In this document: piece after piece, positions 27,636 to 36,475 of the stretch
Position numbering within the stretch: position 1 is the stretch's first letter
Layout of the letters: every line of letters begins with the position of its first letter
Origin: Actinomycetales bacterium
GTDB taxonomy: Bacteria > Actinomycetota > Actinomycetes > Actinomycetales > Dermatophilaceae
Direction: 5' to 3'
Assembly: GCA_016710385.1 (NCBI GenBank)
Contig: JADJVX010000011.1
Coordinates: 124,001 to 188,000, forward strand
Length of the DNA stretch: 64,000 nt
Made by a program: the position numbers and the translations under genes
The notes under the pieces: generated by a model
What the model saw: only the letters and a program-made list of their open reading frames with translations
Databases searched by the model: none
What the model was told of the DNA's origin: nothing

Positions 27636-28634
27636 GTGGCCGGTCCGGACCCTGCCGTCGCAGCGGTCCGGTATGCCGTGCGCCAGGCCCTCCGGTCCCT
27701 GTCGGACTCGAGCCTGGGCTCTGGCCGGACGCCACTCGTGCTCGTCGCGTGCTCGGGGGGCGCCGACTCGCTGGCGCTCGCGGCCGGGCTCGCCTTCGAA
27801 GCCCCGCGCGCTGGGCTCCAGGCGGGTGCGGTGGTGGTCGACCACGGCCTGCAGCCCGGGTCGTCAGCGGTCGCCCACCAGGCGGCCGAGCAATGCCGTG
27901 GCCTCGGGCTCGATCCCGTGATTGTCGAGCGGGTGACGGTCAGCACCGACGGCGAGGGTCCCGAAGCCGCCGCCCGCAGGTCCCGGTTTGCCGCTCTCGA
28001 CGCCGTGGCCGAGCGCCTCGGGGCAACGGCCGTGCTGCTGGCCCACACCCGCGACGACCAGGCCGAGCAGGTGCTGCTGGGCTTGGCCCGCGGCTCCGGC
28101 GCCCGATCCCTGGCCGGTATGCCGTCCGCGCGCGGCCGATACCTGCGCCCGCTGATCGGGGTGAGGCGCGCCGAGACCGAGGCGACGTGCACGGCATACG
28201 GGCTGGCGCCCTGGCGCGATCCGCACAACGACGATCGCCGCTTCTCCCGGGTGCGCGCCCGGGCTGCCCTGCGCGAGCTTGAGGCCGATCTCGGGCCTGG
28301 GCTTCCCGCCGCGCTCGCGCGCTCCGCCGAGTTGCTACGCGAGGACGCCGACCTGCTGGATTCACTTGCTGGACAGGCTTATTCGATGCTCGACCCAACG
28401 GCCGCCGATGTGCGCCAGCTCGCCGAGCTGCCCCCTGCGCTGCGGCGCCGGGTGTGGCTGCGCTTGGCTGCCGCTGCGGGATGCGGTGCGCTGACCAAGG
28501 CGCACGTCGAAGCCCTCGATGCACTGGTCATGGGTTGGCGTGGTCAAGGGCCGGTCGATCTGCCGGGCGGAGTCGCTGCGCGCCGCGACGCCGGACGCAT
28601 CCTCTGGGAGGCCCCGCGCACGCCGCACCGGTAG
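27636..28634 (+). CDS. tilS: tRNA(Ile)-lysidine synthetase
   Basis: 332 aa. It converts C34 of the minor tRNA-Ile (CAU) to lysidine, so that it reads ATA codons. The PP-loop ATP-binding motif is ACSGGADSLALA (residues about 38-49), followed by VDHGLQPGS and AHTRDDQAEQVLLGLARGSG. A C-terminal helical region follows. It begins 9 bases after the DUF2342 stop. The enzyme matters here because the window's recurrent oligomer brings in ATA codons. Confidence 0.95.
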   Translation: MAGPDPAVAAVRYAVRQALRSLSDSSLGSGRTPLVLVACSGGADSLALAAGLAFEAPRAGLQAGAVVVDHGLQPGSSAVAHQAAEQCRGLGLDPVIVERVTVSTDGEGPEAAARRSRFAALDAVAERLGATAVLLAHTRDDQAEQVLLGLARGSGARSLAGMPSARGRYLRPLIGVRRAETEATCTAYGLAPWRDPHNDDRRFSRVRARAALRELEADLGPGLPAALARSAELLREDADLLDSLAGQAYSMLDPTAADVRQLAELPPALRRRVWLRLAAAAGCGALTKAHVEALDALVMGWRGQGPVDLPGGVAARRDAGRILWEAPRTPHR

Positions 28635-28676
28635 GGTCGGGGTGGGCGCAGAGTCGGGGTCGGTCGAGGAAGGCAC

Positions 28677-29231
28677 GTGGTGGACGCAGCACATATGGAG
28701 GGCTCTCTCGAACGAGTCCTGTTGTCCGAAGAGCAGATTCACGCTCGGCTGGCCGAGATGGCGGCTCAGATCGCGCAGGACTACGCGGGCAAGGACCTCT
28801 TGCTCGTCGGGGTCCTCAAGGGCGCGGTGCTGGTCATGGCCGACCTCATGCGCGCGATGCCCTACTCCGTGCGGATGGACTGGATGGCGGTGTCGTCCTA
28901 CGGGTCGGGCACCAAGTCCTCGGGTGTGGTGCGGATCATCAAGGACCTCGACACCGACATCACCGACAAGCACGTGCTCGTCGTCGAAGACATCATCGAC
29001 TCCGGGCTCACCCTGTCGTGGATCCGGGCCAACCTCAGCTCGCGCAAGCCGGCCTCGGTCGAGATCTGCGCGCTGCTGCGCAAGCCAGAGGTGGCCAAGG
29101 TGGCCATCGACGTGAAGTACATCGGCTTCGACATCCCCAACGAGTTCGTCGTGGGATACGGCCTGGACTATGCGGAGGACTACCGCAACCTGCGCTGCAT
29201 CGGCACCTTGGCGCCGGCTGTTTACAGCTGA
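28677..29231 (+). CDS. hpt: Hypoxanthine phosphoribosyltransferase
   Basis: 184 aa from GTG 28677; GTG 28680 and ATG 28695 are alternatives. A purine-rich stretch GAGGAAGG precedes the start. It salvages hypoxanthine and guanine with PRPP. The PRPP motif is VLVVEDIIDSGLTL; VSSYGSGTKSSG, the catalytic loop, and GFDIPNEFVVGYGLDYAE are characteristic. Confidence 0.95.
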   Translation: MVDAAHMEGSLERVLLSEEQIHARLAEMAAQIAQDYAGKDLLLVGVLKGAVLVMADLMRAMPYSVRMDWMAVSSYGSGTKSSGVVRIIKDLDTDITDKHVLVVEDIIDSGLTLSWIRANLSSRKPASVEICALLRKPEVAKVAIDVKYIGFDIPNEFVVGYGLDYAEDYRNLRCIGTLAPAVYS

Positions 29232-29389
29232 CCTCGGCCCGACCTCGCCCGGACCCTGACCCGGTGCCGTCCGCGGCGGAACACGCACGCGAGGCGGGGC
29301 GTTGACCTGCGAGAATCACCGGACCTAGCACGGCATACCCGTGCCTCGGACGACCGACCAGGAGGCTGGGGCGCTCGCCCCGCACACGC

Positions 29390-31495
29390 ATGAAGACCAA
29401 GCGCACCATTCGACCTCAGCTGGCCTGGCTCCTGATCATCGTGCTCGGGCTGTTCGGGCTCACCTTCTTCCTGTCCGACACCAGCGGGATGCAGCGGATC
29501 GACACCTCCGCGAGCATCAAGCTCATCCAGGAAGACAAGGTCGACACCGCGAAGTTGCTCAACAACGAGCGGCTCGAGCTGGTCCTCAAGGACGGCGTGA
29601 CCTATTCCGACGGCAGCCGGGTCAAGGACGCCACCAAGGTCTACTCCTACTACGTCGACGCCCGTGGCCCGCAGCTGGTCGCCGCGCTGAACGAGCACCC
29701 GCCGGCCAAGGGCTTCACCGACCAGATCGACACTCAGAACTGGTTCACCTCGATGCTCGGCCTGGTGCTGCCGATGCTGCTCGTGCTCGGCCTCTTCTGG
29801 TTCCTCATGGGTCAGATGCAGGGCGGCGGCAACCGGGTCATGCAGTTCGGCAAGTCCCGCGCCAAGCTCGCGACCAAGGACATGCCCAAGGTGACCTTCG
29901 CCGACGTGGCGGGTGCCGACGAGGCCGTCGAGGAGCTCCACGAGATCAAGGAGTTCCTCCAGGACCCGGCGCGATTCCTCGCGGTGGGGGCCAAGATCCC
30001 CAAGGGCGTGCTGCTCTACGGCCAGCCCGGCACGGGCAAGACGCTGCTGGCCCGGGCGGTCGCCGGCGAGGCGGGTGTGCCGTTCTACTCGATCTCCGGC
30101 TCGGACTTCGTCGAGATGTTCGTCGGTGTCGGTGCCTCTCGCGTGCGTGACCTCTTCGAGCAGGCCAAGGCCAACGCCCCGGCCATCGTCTTCGTCGACG
30201 AGATCGACGCCGTCGGCCGTCACCGCGGCGCGGGGCTTGGCGGAGGTCACGACGAACGTGAGCAGACCCTCAACCAGCTCCTGGTCGAGATGGACGGATT
30301 CGACGTCAAGACCAACGTCATCCTCATCGCCGCGACCAACCGGCCCGACATCCTCGACCCGGCGCTGCTGCGTCCCGGTCGGTTCGACCGGCAGATCGCC
30401 GTCGAGGCCCCCGACATGATCGGCCGCCACCGCATCCTGCAGGTCCACTCGCAGGGCAAGCCGATGGGCCCCGATGTCGACCTGCTCGCCGTCGCCCGTC
30501 GCACGCCCGGTTTCACCGGTGCCGACCTGGCCAACGTCCTCAACGAGGCCGCCCTGCTCACCGCGCGCACCGGCAAGCAGCTCATCGACAATGCCGCCCT
30601 CGACGAGGCGATCGACCGCGTGGTCGCCGGCCCGCAGAAGCGCACCCGGATCATGTCGGCCAAGGAACGCAAGATCACGGCATACCACGAGGGCGGGCAT
30701 GCCATCGTCGCCGCGGCGATGAACCACACCGACCCCGTGACCAAGGTGACGATCCTGCCGCGCGGGCGCGCGCTGGGCTACACGATGGTCATGCCCCAGG
30801 ACGACAAGTACTCCACGACCCGCAACGAGATCCTCGACCAGTTGGCCTACGCGCTCGGCGGGCGGGTCGCCGAGGAGATGGTCTTCCACGACCCGACGAC
30901 CGGTGCCGCCAACGACATCGAGAAGGCCACGGCGATGGCCCGCAAGATGGTCATGGAATACGGCATGAGCGAGCGCGTCGGGGCGATCAAGCTCGGGCAG
31001 AGCCAGGGTGAGGTCTTCCTCGGCCGCGACTACGGCCACCAGCGCGACTACTCCGAGGACATCGCCGCGATCGTCGATGCAGAGATCCGCAAACTCATCG
31101 ACGACGCCCATGACGAGGCCTGGCACGTCATCAACGACAACCGCGATCTGCTCGACCGGCTCGTCCTCGAGTTGCTCGAGAAGGAGACGCTCGGCACCAA
31201 GGAGCTCGCCGACCTCTTCGCCCCCATCGTCAAGCGGCCGCTGCGCCCGACCTGGCTGTCCAGCCAGACCCGCACGATCAGCGACCGACCGCCGGTGCTC
31301 ACTCCCGCCGAGGCCGCCGCTGCCAACGGTCACGCGGGCGCGATGCCCCCGCCCGGCTCGGCAACCCAGATCCCCGCGGTGTCGGAGGCGGTCGACCAGG
31401 CAGCCGTCGCGGGCGCGTCGCCCTATGTCGACGATCCGGTCACCGAGATCGCCCAGGCGCCTCCCGGCCAGGGCGTCGACCCGCACGGCCACTGA
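29390..31495 (+). CDS. ftsH: ATP-dependent zinc metalloprotease FtsH
   Basis: 701 aa. Two membrane spans (residues about 10-27 and 122-142) flank an extracytoplasmic domain. The AAA+ domain has Walker A GQPGTGKT (near 209), Walker B IVFVDEIDAVG and the SRH region. The protease site is HEGGH (near 433), with a distal Asp. The Pro/Ala-rich C-terminal tail of about 70 residues is unconserved. It degrades misfolded membrane proteins and regulators. It is followed 6 bases later by folE. Confidence 0.97.
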   Translation: MKTKRTIRPQLAWLLIIVLGLFGLTFFLSDTSGMQRIDTSASIKLIQEDKVDTAKLLNNERLELVLKDGVTYSDGSRVKDATKVYSYYVDARGPQLVAALNEHPPAKGFTDQIDTQNWFTSMLGLVLPMLLVLGLFWFLMGQMQGGGNRVMQFGKSRAKLATKDMPKVTFADVAGADEAVEELHEIKEFLQDPARFLAVGAKIPKGVLLYGQPGTGKTLLARAVAGEAGVPFYSISGSDFVEMFVGVGASRVRDLFEQAKANAPAIVFVDEIDAVGRHRGAGLGGGHDEREQTLNQLLVEMDGFDVKTNVILIAATNRPDILDPALLRPGRFDRQIAVEAPDMIGRHRILQVHSQGKPMGPDVDLLAVARRTPGFTGADLANVLNEAALLTARTGKQLIDNAALDEAIDRVVAGPQKRTRIMSAKERKITAYHEGGHAIVAAAMNHTDPVTKVTILPRGRALGYTMVMPQDDKYSTTRNEILDQLAYALGGRVAEEMVFHDPTTGAANDIEKATAMARKMVMEYGMSERVGAIKLGQSQGEVFLGRDYGHQRDYSEDIAAIVDAEIRKLIDDAHDEAWHVINDNRDLLDRLVLELLEKETLGTKELADLFAPIVKRPLRPTWLSSQTRTISDRPPVLTPAEAAAANGHAGAMPPPGSATQIPAVSEAVDQAAVAGASPYVDDPVTEIAQAPPGQGVDPHGH

Positions 31496-31500
31496 CGGGT

Positions 31501-32073
31501 ATGCCGGTCGATCACGCCCGCGCGGAGGCTGCGGTCCGCGAGTTGCTCATCGCCGTCGGCGAGGACCCGGATCGTGAGGGGTTGCGGGACACCCCCGCCC
31601 GGGTGGCGCGGGCCTATGCCGAGACCTTCGCCGGACTCGACCAGACCGCACGCGAGGTCCTGCGCACGACCTTCGACATCGACCACGACGAACTCATCCT
31701 CGTGCGCGACATCGAGGTCTACAGCACCTGCGAGCACCACCTCGTGCCATTTCACGGGGTCGCCCACGTGGGCTATATCCCGGCCAAGGACGGCAAGGTC
31801 ACCGGGTTGTCCAAGATCGCGCGGCTGGTCGATGTCTTCGCCCGCCGCCCGCAGGTGCAGGAACGGCTCACCACCCAGATCGCCGATGCCCTCGTCGAGC
31901 ACCTCGGTGTGCAGGGCGTCATCGTCGTCGTCGAATGCGAGCACCTGTGCATGTCGATGCGCGGGGTGAAGAAGCCCGGTTCACGCACCATCACCTCGGC
32001 CGTGCGCGGACAGTTGCGCCACCCCGCCACCCGAGCCGAGGCGATGGCCTTGCTGCTCGGGGGTAAGCGGTGA
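31501..32073 (+). CDS. folE: GTP cyclohydrolase I
   Basis: 190 aa. First step of folate synthesis: GTP to dihydroneopterin triphosphate. Motifs: DPDREGLRDTPARVARAY, STCEHHLVPF (zinc Cys/His), and VVECEHLCMSMRG with the second zinc Cys. The start codon ATG sits inside a GGGTATGCCGG copy of the window's oligomer. The stop overlaps the folP GTG (GTGA). Confidence 0.97.
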   Translation: MPVDHARAEAAVRELLIAVGEDPDREGLRDTPARVARAYAETFAGLDQTAREVLRTTFDIDHDELILVRDIEVYSTCEHHLVPFHGVAHVGYIPAKDGKVTGLSKIARLVDVFARRPQVQERLTTQIADALVEHLGVQGVIVVVECEHLCMSMRGVKKPGSRTITSAVRGQLRHPATRAEAMALLLGGKR

Positions 32074-33074
32074 CCGGCTCGGTGGCCAGACCACGCGAGG
32101 GCCGCACGCTCGTCATGGGCGTCGTCAACGTCACACCCGATTCGTTCAGCGACGGCGGTCGCTTCCTGCCGACCGATGCCGCCGTCGCGCATGGGCTCCA
32201 CCTGCTCGCCGAGGGTGCCGACCTGCTCGACATCGGTGGGGAATCCACCCGCCCCGGCGCGCACCGGCCCTCGCTCGATGAGGAACTCGACCGGGTGGTG
32301 CCTGTCGTCGCGGCCCTGGCGACGGCCGCCCCGGACGCCGTGATCTCGGTGGACACCATGCGGGCAGCGGTCGCCGAGGCAGCGGTGGCCGCGGGGGCCC
32401 GGATCGTCAACGACGTCAGCGGTGGCCTGGCCGATGCCCAGATGCTGCCGCTGGTCGCCCGCCTGGGCGTGGGCTACATCGCGATGCACTGGCGCGGCCA
32501 CAGCGCCGACATGCAGACCCGTGCGGTCTACGCCGAGGTCGTGCCAGAGGTATGCCGTGAACTCGCCACTCGCCGCGACGCCGCTCTCGCGGCCGGGATC
32601 GCTCCCGAGCGACTCATCCTCGACCCTGGTCTGGGCTTTGCCAAGCTGCCCGAACACAACTGGGCGCTGATCGCCCACCTCGACCAGGTGATCGCTTTGG
32701 GCCACCCCGTGCTCTTCGCGGCCTCCCGCAAGGGCTTTCTCGGTAAGGTCGGCCGCCCGGTCGGCGCCGACCCCCGTCCGGCCGATCACCGGGATGTCGC
32801 CACGGCTGCCACGAGTGTCCTGGCCGCTCTCGCCGGAGCGTGGGCGGTGCGCGTCCACGACGTGCGCGGCACTCGCGACGCTCTTGACGTGGTGCAGGCC
32901 TCGTGGGCGGCCACCGGCGGTCGTCCGTCGACAGCCACCCCGGACGGCACCCCGGACGGCGCACCGGGGGTCACGGCGGATGGCACCCCGGAAGGCCTCG
33001 CAGACGGCACCACGGACACCGACCGAGAGCGATTGTTCTTCCACCCCCGCTTCTTCCTCCACGGCCGAGACTGA
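32070..33074 (+). CDS. folP: Dihydropteroate synthase
   Basis: 334 aa, about 50 longer than usual. It joins p-aminobenzoate to hydroxymethyl-dihydropterin pyrophosphate, the sulfonamide target. Motifs: MGVVNVTPDSFSDGG, GESTRPGA, and the ARIVNDVSGG strand. After residue about 280 there is an unusual tail with a repeated D-G-T-P-(D/E)-G unit ending in RLFFHPRFFLHGRD. The tail is not part of the TIM barrel; its DNA is a short tandem repeat. GTG 32070 overlaps the folE stop. Confidence 0.94.
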   Translation: MTGSVARPREGRTLVMGVVNVTPDSFSDGGRFLPTDAAVAHGLHLLAEGADLLDIGGESTRPGAHRPSLDEELDRVVPVVAALATAAPDAVISVDTMRAAVAEAAVAAGARIVNDVSGGLADAQMLPLVARLGVGYIAMHWRGHSADMQTRAVYAEVVPEVCRELATRRDAALAAGIAPERLILDPGLGFAKLPEHNWALIAHLDQVIALGHPVLFAASRKGFLGKVGRPVGADPRPADHRDVATAATSVLAALAGAWAVRVHDVRGTRDALDVVQASWAATGGRPSTATPDGTPDGAPGVTADGTPEGLADGTTDTDRERLFFHPRFFLHGRD

Positions 33075-33084
33075 GCGGGCGCAG

Positions 33085-34020
33085 ATGAGCGGCGACACGG
33101 CATACCCGATGGATCGGATCGAGATTTCCGGGGTGAGCGCCACCGGCTACCACGGGGTGTTCGCGCACGAGAAGCGCGACGGACAGCTTTTCGTCGTCGA
33201 CGTGGCGCTGACCCTCGACCTGCGGCCGGCCGGGTGCAGCGATGCGCTGTCGGACACGGTCAACTACGCCGAGCTCGCGGCCGATGTCATGCGCCGGATC
33301 GAGGGCGAGCCTTTCGATCTCATCGAGCGGCTGGCCGAGGTCATCGCCGCCGATGCCCTGGCCCGGCCGCTGGTGCAGGTCGTCGAGGTCGCTGTCCACA
33401 AGCCGCAAGCGCCGGTCGGGGTGCCCTTCGGCGATGTCGTCGTGCGGGTCACCCGGCACCGGCCGGTGCCCGTCGTCATCGCGTTGGGAGCCAATCTCGG
33501 CGACCCGCTCCAGACGCTCACCGACGTGGTTGCCGAGCTGCCCGGCATACCCGGGCTGGCGGTGACCGCCGTGTCGCCAGTCGTGCAGTCCGACCCGGTC
33601 GGGGGGCCTGCCCAACCGGCATACCTCAATGCGGTGCTGCTCGGCACCTGGGACGGCACGGCCGCGGCCCTCCTGCGAGCTCTCCACGGGGTGGAGTCGG
33701 CGCACCACCGCACCCGTGAGATCCGTTGGGGAGCAAGGACATTGGATCTCGACCTGATCCAGTTCGGCACTCCCGGGAGCGTGGCCGAGGTGCTCTCGAG
33801 CGACCCCGCGCTGCTGCTGCCGCATCCGCGGGCCCGTGAGCGGGCCTTCGTGCTCATGCCCTGGGCTGTGATCGACCCGACAGCGACCCTGCGGCTCGGG
33901 CCCGGCTTCAGTGACCCGGTGGCCAATGTCGGTGAGCTGGCAGCAGGTCTGTCCGACCCCACGCGGGCCGGCGTGCGGCCCGGCCCGGCCTGGCCCGTGG
34001 AAGGAGCGCCGACGTGGTGA
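33085..34020 (+). CDS. Bifunctional dihydroneopterin aldolase / HPPK (FolB-FolK fusion)
   Basis: 311 aa. The N-terminal FolB domain (residues about 9-122: RIEISGVSATGYHGVF ... VAVHKPQAPVG) makes hydroxymethyl-dihydropterin. The C-terminal FolK domain (about 129-290: VIALGANLGDPL ... RWGARTLDLDLIQFG ... HPRARERAFVLMPW) pyrophosphorylates it. There is no stop between the domains. Two consecutive folate steps in one chain are known in some actinobacteria. The ATG at 33085 has a weak ribosome site; ATG 33109 is an alternative. The stop overlaps the DUF3180 GTG. Confidence 0.93.
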   Translation: MSGDTAYPMDRIEISGVSATGYHGVFAHEKRDGQLFVVDVALTLDLRPAGCSDALSDTVNYAELAADVMRRIEGEPFDLIERLAEVIAADALARPLVQVVEVAVHKPQAPVGVPFGDVVVRVTRHRPVPVVIALGANLGDPLQTLTDVVAELPGIPGLAVTAVSPVVQSDPVGGPAQPAYLNAVLLGTWDGTAAALLRALHGVESAHHRTREIRWGARTLDLDLIQFGTPGSVAEVLSSDPALLLPHPRARERAFVLMPWAVIDPTATLRLGPGFSDPVANVGELAAGLSDPTRAGVRPGPAWPVEGAPTW

Positions 34021-34517
34021 GCGCCAAGGGCGTGCGCCCGCAGACTCTCGTGACGATCGCGCTCGGCGTCGGTGCCCTGGCCTGGGTGCTGTTGCGCCTC
34101 TCCGGCGGCGCGCAGGCGTTGCCGACGGTCGGCTGGTCGGGCGTGGTGCTGCTGGCGTTCATGGCTGCGGGGGTCTACTGGGCCGGCATCCCGGTGCAGA
34201 AGATGCGCGAGGGGTCAACCCACCGTCCGATCTCACCGCTGCGGGCGGCCCGCACCCTCGTGCTCGCGCAAGCTGCGGCGCTCGCGGGGTCGGCGCTCGT
34301 CGGCTGGTATGCCGCGCAGGCCCTGCTGCTGCTGCCGGACGTCGACATCGAGTCTCAGCGGGGGCGGTTGTGGGTCATGCTCGGCCACCTGGCGGTGACG
34401 CTCCTGCTCGTGCTCGCCGGGATGCTCACTCAGCGCAAATGCCGCGTCGACCCCCCGACCGGTCCGCCCCCGACCACCTTGCCCGAGCCCAACGACGGGG
34501 CTGCCGCCGGCGCCTGA
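34014..34517 (+). CDS. DUF3180 membrane protein
   Basis: 167 aa with about four membrane spans (LVTIALGVGALAWVLL, VVLLAFMAAGVYW, LVLAQAAALAGSALVGWY, LWVMLGHLAVTLLLVLAGML). It corresponds in position and type to M. tuberculosis Rv3605c, which follows folK. A GGAG site precedes the GTG. The function is unknown. Confidence 0.88.
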   Translation: MVSAKGVRPQTLVTIALGVGALAWVLLRLSGGAQALPTVGWSGVVLLAFMAAGVYWAGIPVQKMREGSTHRPISPLRAARTLVLAQAAALAGSALVGWYAAQALLLLPDVDIESQRGRLWVMLGHLAVTLLLVLAGMLTQRKCRVDPPTGPPPTTLPEPNDGAAAGA

Positions 34518-34547
34518 CCTTGTCGGTCGGCGGCCTCCTGTCGGGGC

Positions 34548-35288
34548 CTACTGGTAGACGTCGCCGCCGATGCGGCCCATCGTCGGGGTGACCATGCCTC
34601 CGGCGACCCAGTTGGGCCCGGCATGCACGTGCTTGAGCTTGGCCATCGCGGCCGTGATCGCGCGGTAGCGCTCATCGGGCGTCCCGGCATACCAGAAGTA
34701 GAGGGTTTCGTCGTCGGCGAGCTTGCTGGCGCAGGCGATGGCCGCCGGGGCCGAGGCCGTCGCGGGGATGCTGATCGGTTCGACATTGTCGCGGCACTGC
34801 ACGGCGCTGGGCAGGTCGGCGGCGGACCGGATGAGACGCCAGTCGATGGCCGACGCCGAGGTGGACGTGACCGGGGGGAGGGTCCCCAGAGTGCTGGTCG
34901 CGGTGGTGGTCGGTGGCAGCGCGACCACGCTCGGGGCGACGGCAGGGGCTGCCGGTGCGGGTGAGGTCAGCCGGGCCACCGTGAACGCGAGAGTGGCCAC
35001 GAGGACCAGCGCGCCGATGAACACGACCAGGCGGCGTCGACGGTATCGAGTCGAGATGGACGGGCCGCGACGCGCTGGCTCGGCCGGTGCTCGGGTGGCT
35101 TGCCGGCGGCGCGACGGGTATGCCGTGCCCGTCGCCGCCGGGCTGCGGGGTCGGGTGGGTTGGGCCGCCGCCGGTCGGCCGGTCGATCCGCCGGAGGTGC
35201 GCTTTGGTGTGCGAGGTGCCGATCGCGCAGCCCGAGGTGCGCCGCCGCCGGTGCGGGGCGCTCTCGCGGGCGGCTGACGGTCGGTCAC
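34548..35288 (-). CDS. Single-pass membrane protein of unknown function
   Basis: 246 aa. The N-terminus (about 1-100) is Arg/Pro/Ala/Thr-rich and probably cytoplasmic. One membrane span (LVVFIGALVLVATLAFTVA) follows, then a Pro/Thr linker and a small extracellular domain with two cysteines (QCRDN, ACASK), which could form a disulfide. The GTG overlaps the stop of the NuoD-like gene (GTGA), so they form one transcription unit. I recognise no family. Confidence 0.7.
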   Translation of the reverse strand: MTDRQPPARAPRTGGGAPRAARSAPRTPKRTSGGSTGRPAAAQPTRPRSPAATGTAYPSRRRQATRAPAEPARRGPSISTRYRRRRLVVFIGALVLVATLAFTVARLTSPAPAAPAVAPSVVALPPTTTATSTLGTLPPVTSTSASAIDWRLIRSAADLPSAVQCRDNVEPISIPATASAPAAIACASKLADDETLYFWYAGTPDERYRAITAAMAKLKHVHAGPNWVAGGMVTPTMGRIGGDVYQ

Positions 35289-36427
35289 TTGTCGAGGTCC
35301 CCCATGACGAACGGCACGGACGCCACCACGGTGGCCAGGTCGGTCACCATTGTCCCCGGCAGCAGCGCCGACAGGGCTGCGACATTCCCGAAGGACGGGG
35401 TGCGCAACGCCAATCGCCACGGCTGCGGTCCGCCGCGAGAGACCAGCAGCGCCCCAGCCCGCCCGAGAGGGGACTCGGTCACGGCATACCACTGGCCTTC
35501 CGGGACTCGCACCACCTTGGGCAGCCGCACGTTGACCGGCCCGGGAGTCAACCGGTCGAGGCAGGCCAGGACGAGGTCGAGCGCGACGGCGACCTCCTCG
35601 AGCAACACGGCATACCGGGCCGCGACATCCCCAGTGCTGCGGTGGACGACCCGCCCCGGGCCGTGCTCACCCCACACCCGGCCGTAGCCGGCATACGCGT
35701 CGTCGCCGCGCACGTCGTGGGCCAGGCCGGCTGCGCGGGCCACCGGTCCGCTGGCCCCGAAGCCGGCGGCGCTCTCTCGGGTGAGCACACCGAGACCTCG
35801 GTGCTCCAGCGCCAGGTCGGCGAATGCGTTTGTGACAGAGGATAATTCCGATCGCACTACCGCGCAGGTATGCCGTGCGCTCGCCTCCCAGCCGACCGGT
35901 GCGTCCTCCCGCAACCCGCCCAGGCGGACCAGCATCGGATGCATCCGGGAGCCGGCGATGTCTTCGACGAGCTGCAGGACAGCCTCGCGAGCCAGGGCCG
36001 TGGACGGGCCCCCAGGAGCCGCGCCGAGAAAGGTCAGGTGACTGTGGATCCGGTCGAGCTCGCCGAGGATGGTGCGCAGCCACACCGCGCGCTCGGGGGC
36101 ATCCAGGCCGAGGGCCTCCTCGACGACGCGGGCAATGGTGAGCTCCCCGGAGAAGCCGCCCAGCCAGTCGTGCCGGTTGGCCAAGGCAAGGATCTGGCGG
36201 TAGTCGCGCACCTCGAAGAGCTTCTCGGCGCCGCGATGCAGCAGCCCACCCAGGGGATCGGCGGCGCTGATGCGGCCGTCGGTGTCGACCTCGAGGGTGA
36301 GCCGCAACGATCCGTGACCCGCCGGATGACCCGGCGGCAGCACGATCGGATGGACCTGCACGTCACCGGTCAGCGCGACCGGGCCAGTGGCGGCCAGGAC
36401 ACGGGCTGGGACGGGAGCGGACGGCAT
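35285..36427 (-). CDS. Stand-alone NuoD-like protein (complex I 49-kDa / NiFe-hydrogenase large-subunit family)
   Basis: 380 aa. The NuoD-family opening is clear: LPPGHPAGHGSLRL, then GLLHRGAEKLFEVRDYRQI and LGELDRIHSHLTFLG. It is a full-length homologue of the quinone-site subunit but has no nuo operon around it. No NiFe cysteine pairs are present. Its ATG (36427) is inside a TATGCCG oligomer. It is divergent from the P450 gene. Its role is unclear: it may be a paralogue serving another oxidoreductase or a structural remnant. Confidence 0.85.
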   Translation of the reverse strand: MPSAPVPARVLAATGPVALTGDVQVHPIVLPPGHPAGHGSLRLTLEVDTDGRISAADPLGGLLHRGAEKLFEVRDYRQILALANRHDWLGGFSGELTIARVVEEALGLDAPERAVWLRTILGELDRIHSHLTFLGAAPGGPSTALAREAVLQLVEDIAGSRMHPMLVRLGGLREDAPVGWEASARHTCAVVRSELSSVTNAFADLALEHRGLGVLTRESAAGFGASGPVARAAGLAHDVRGDDAYAGYGRVWGEHGPGRVVHRSTGDVAARYAVLLEEVAVALDLVLACLDRLTPGPVNVRLPKVVRVPEGQWYAVTESPLGRAGALLVSRGGPQPWRLALRTPSFGNVAALSALLPGTMVTDLATVVASVPFVMGDLDK

Positions 36428-36475
36428 ACCGGTCAGTGTGCCCCAGCCGGCTGCCCGGCCCGTTACTGTGTCGCG

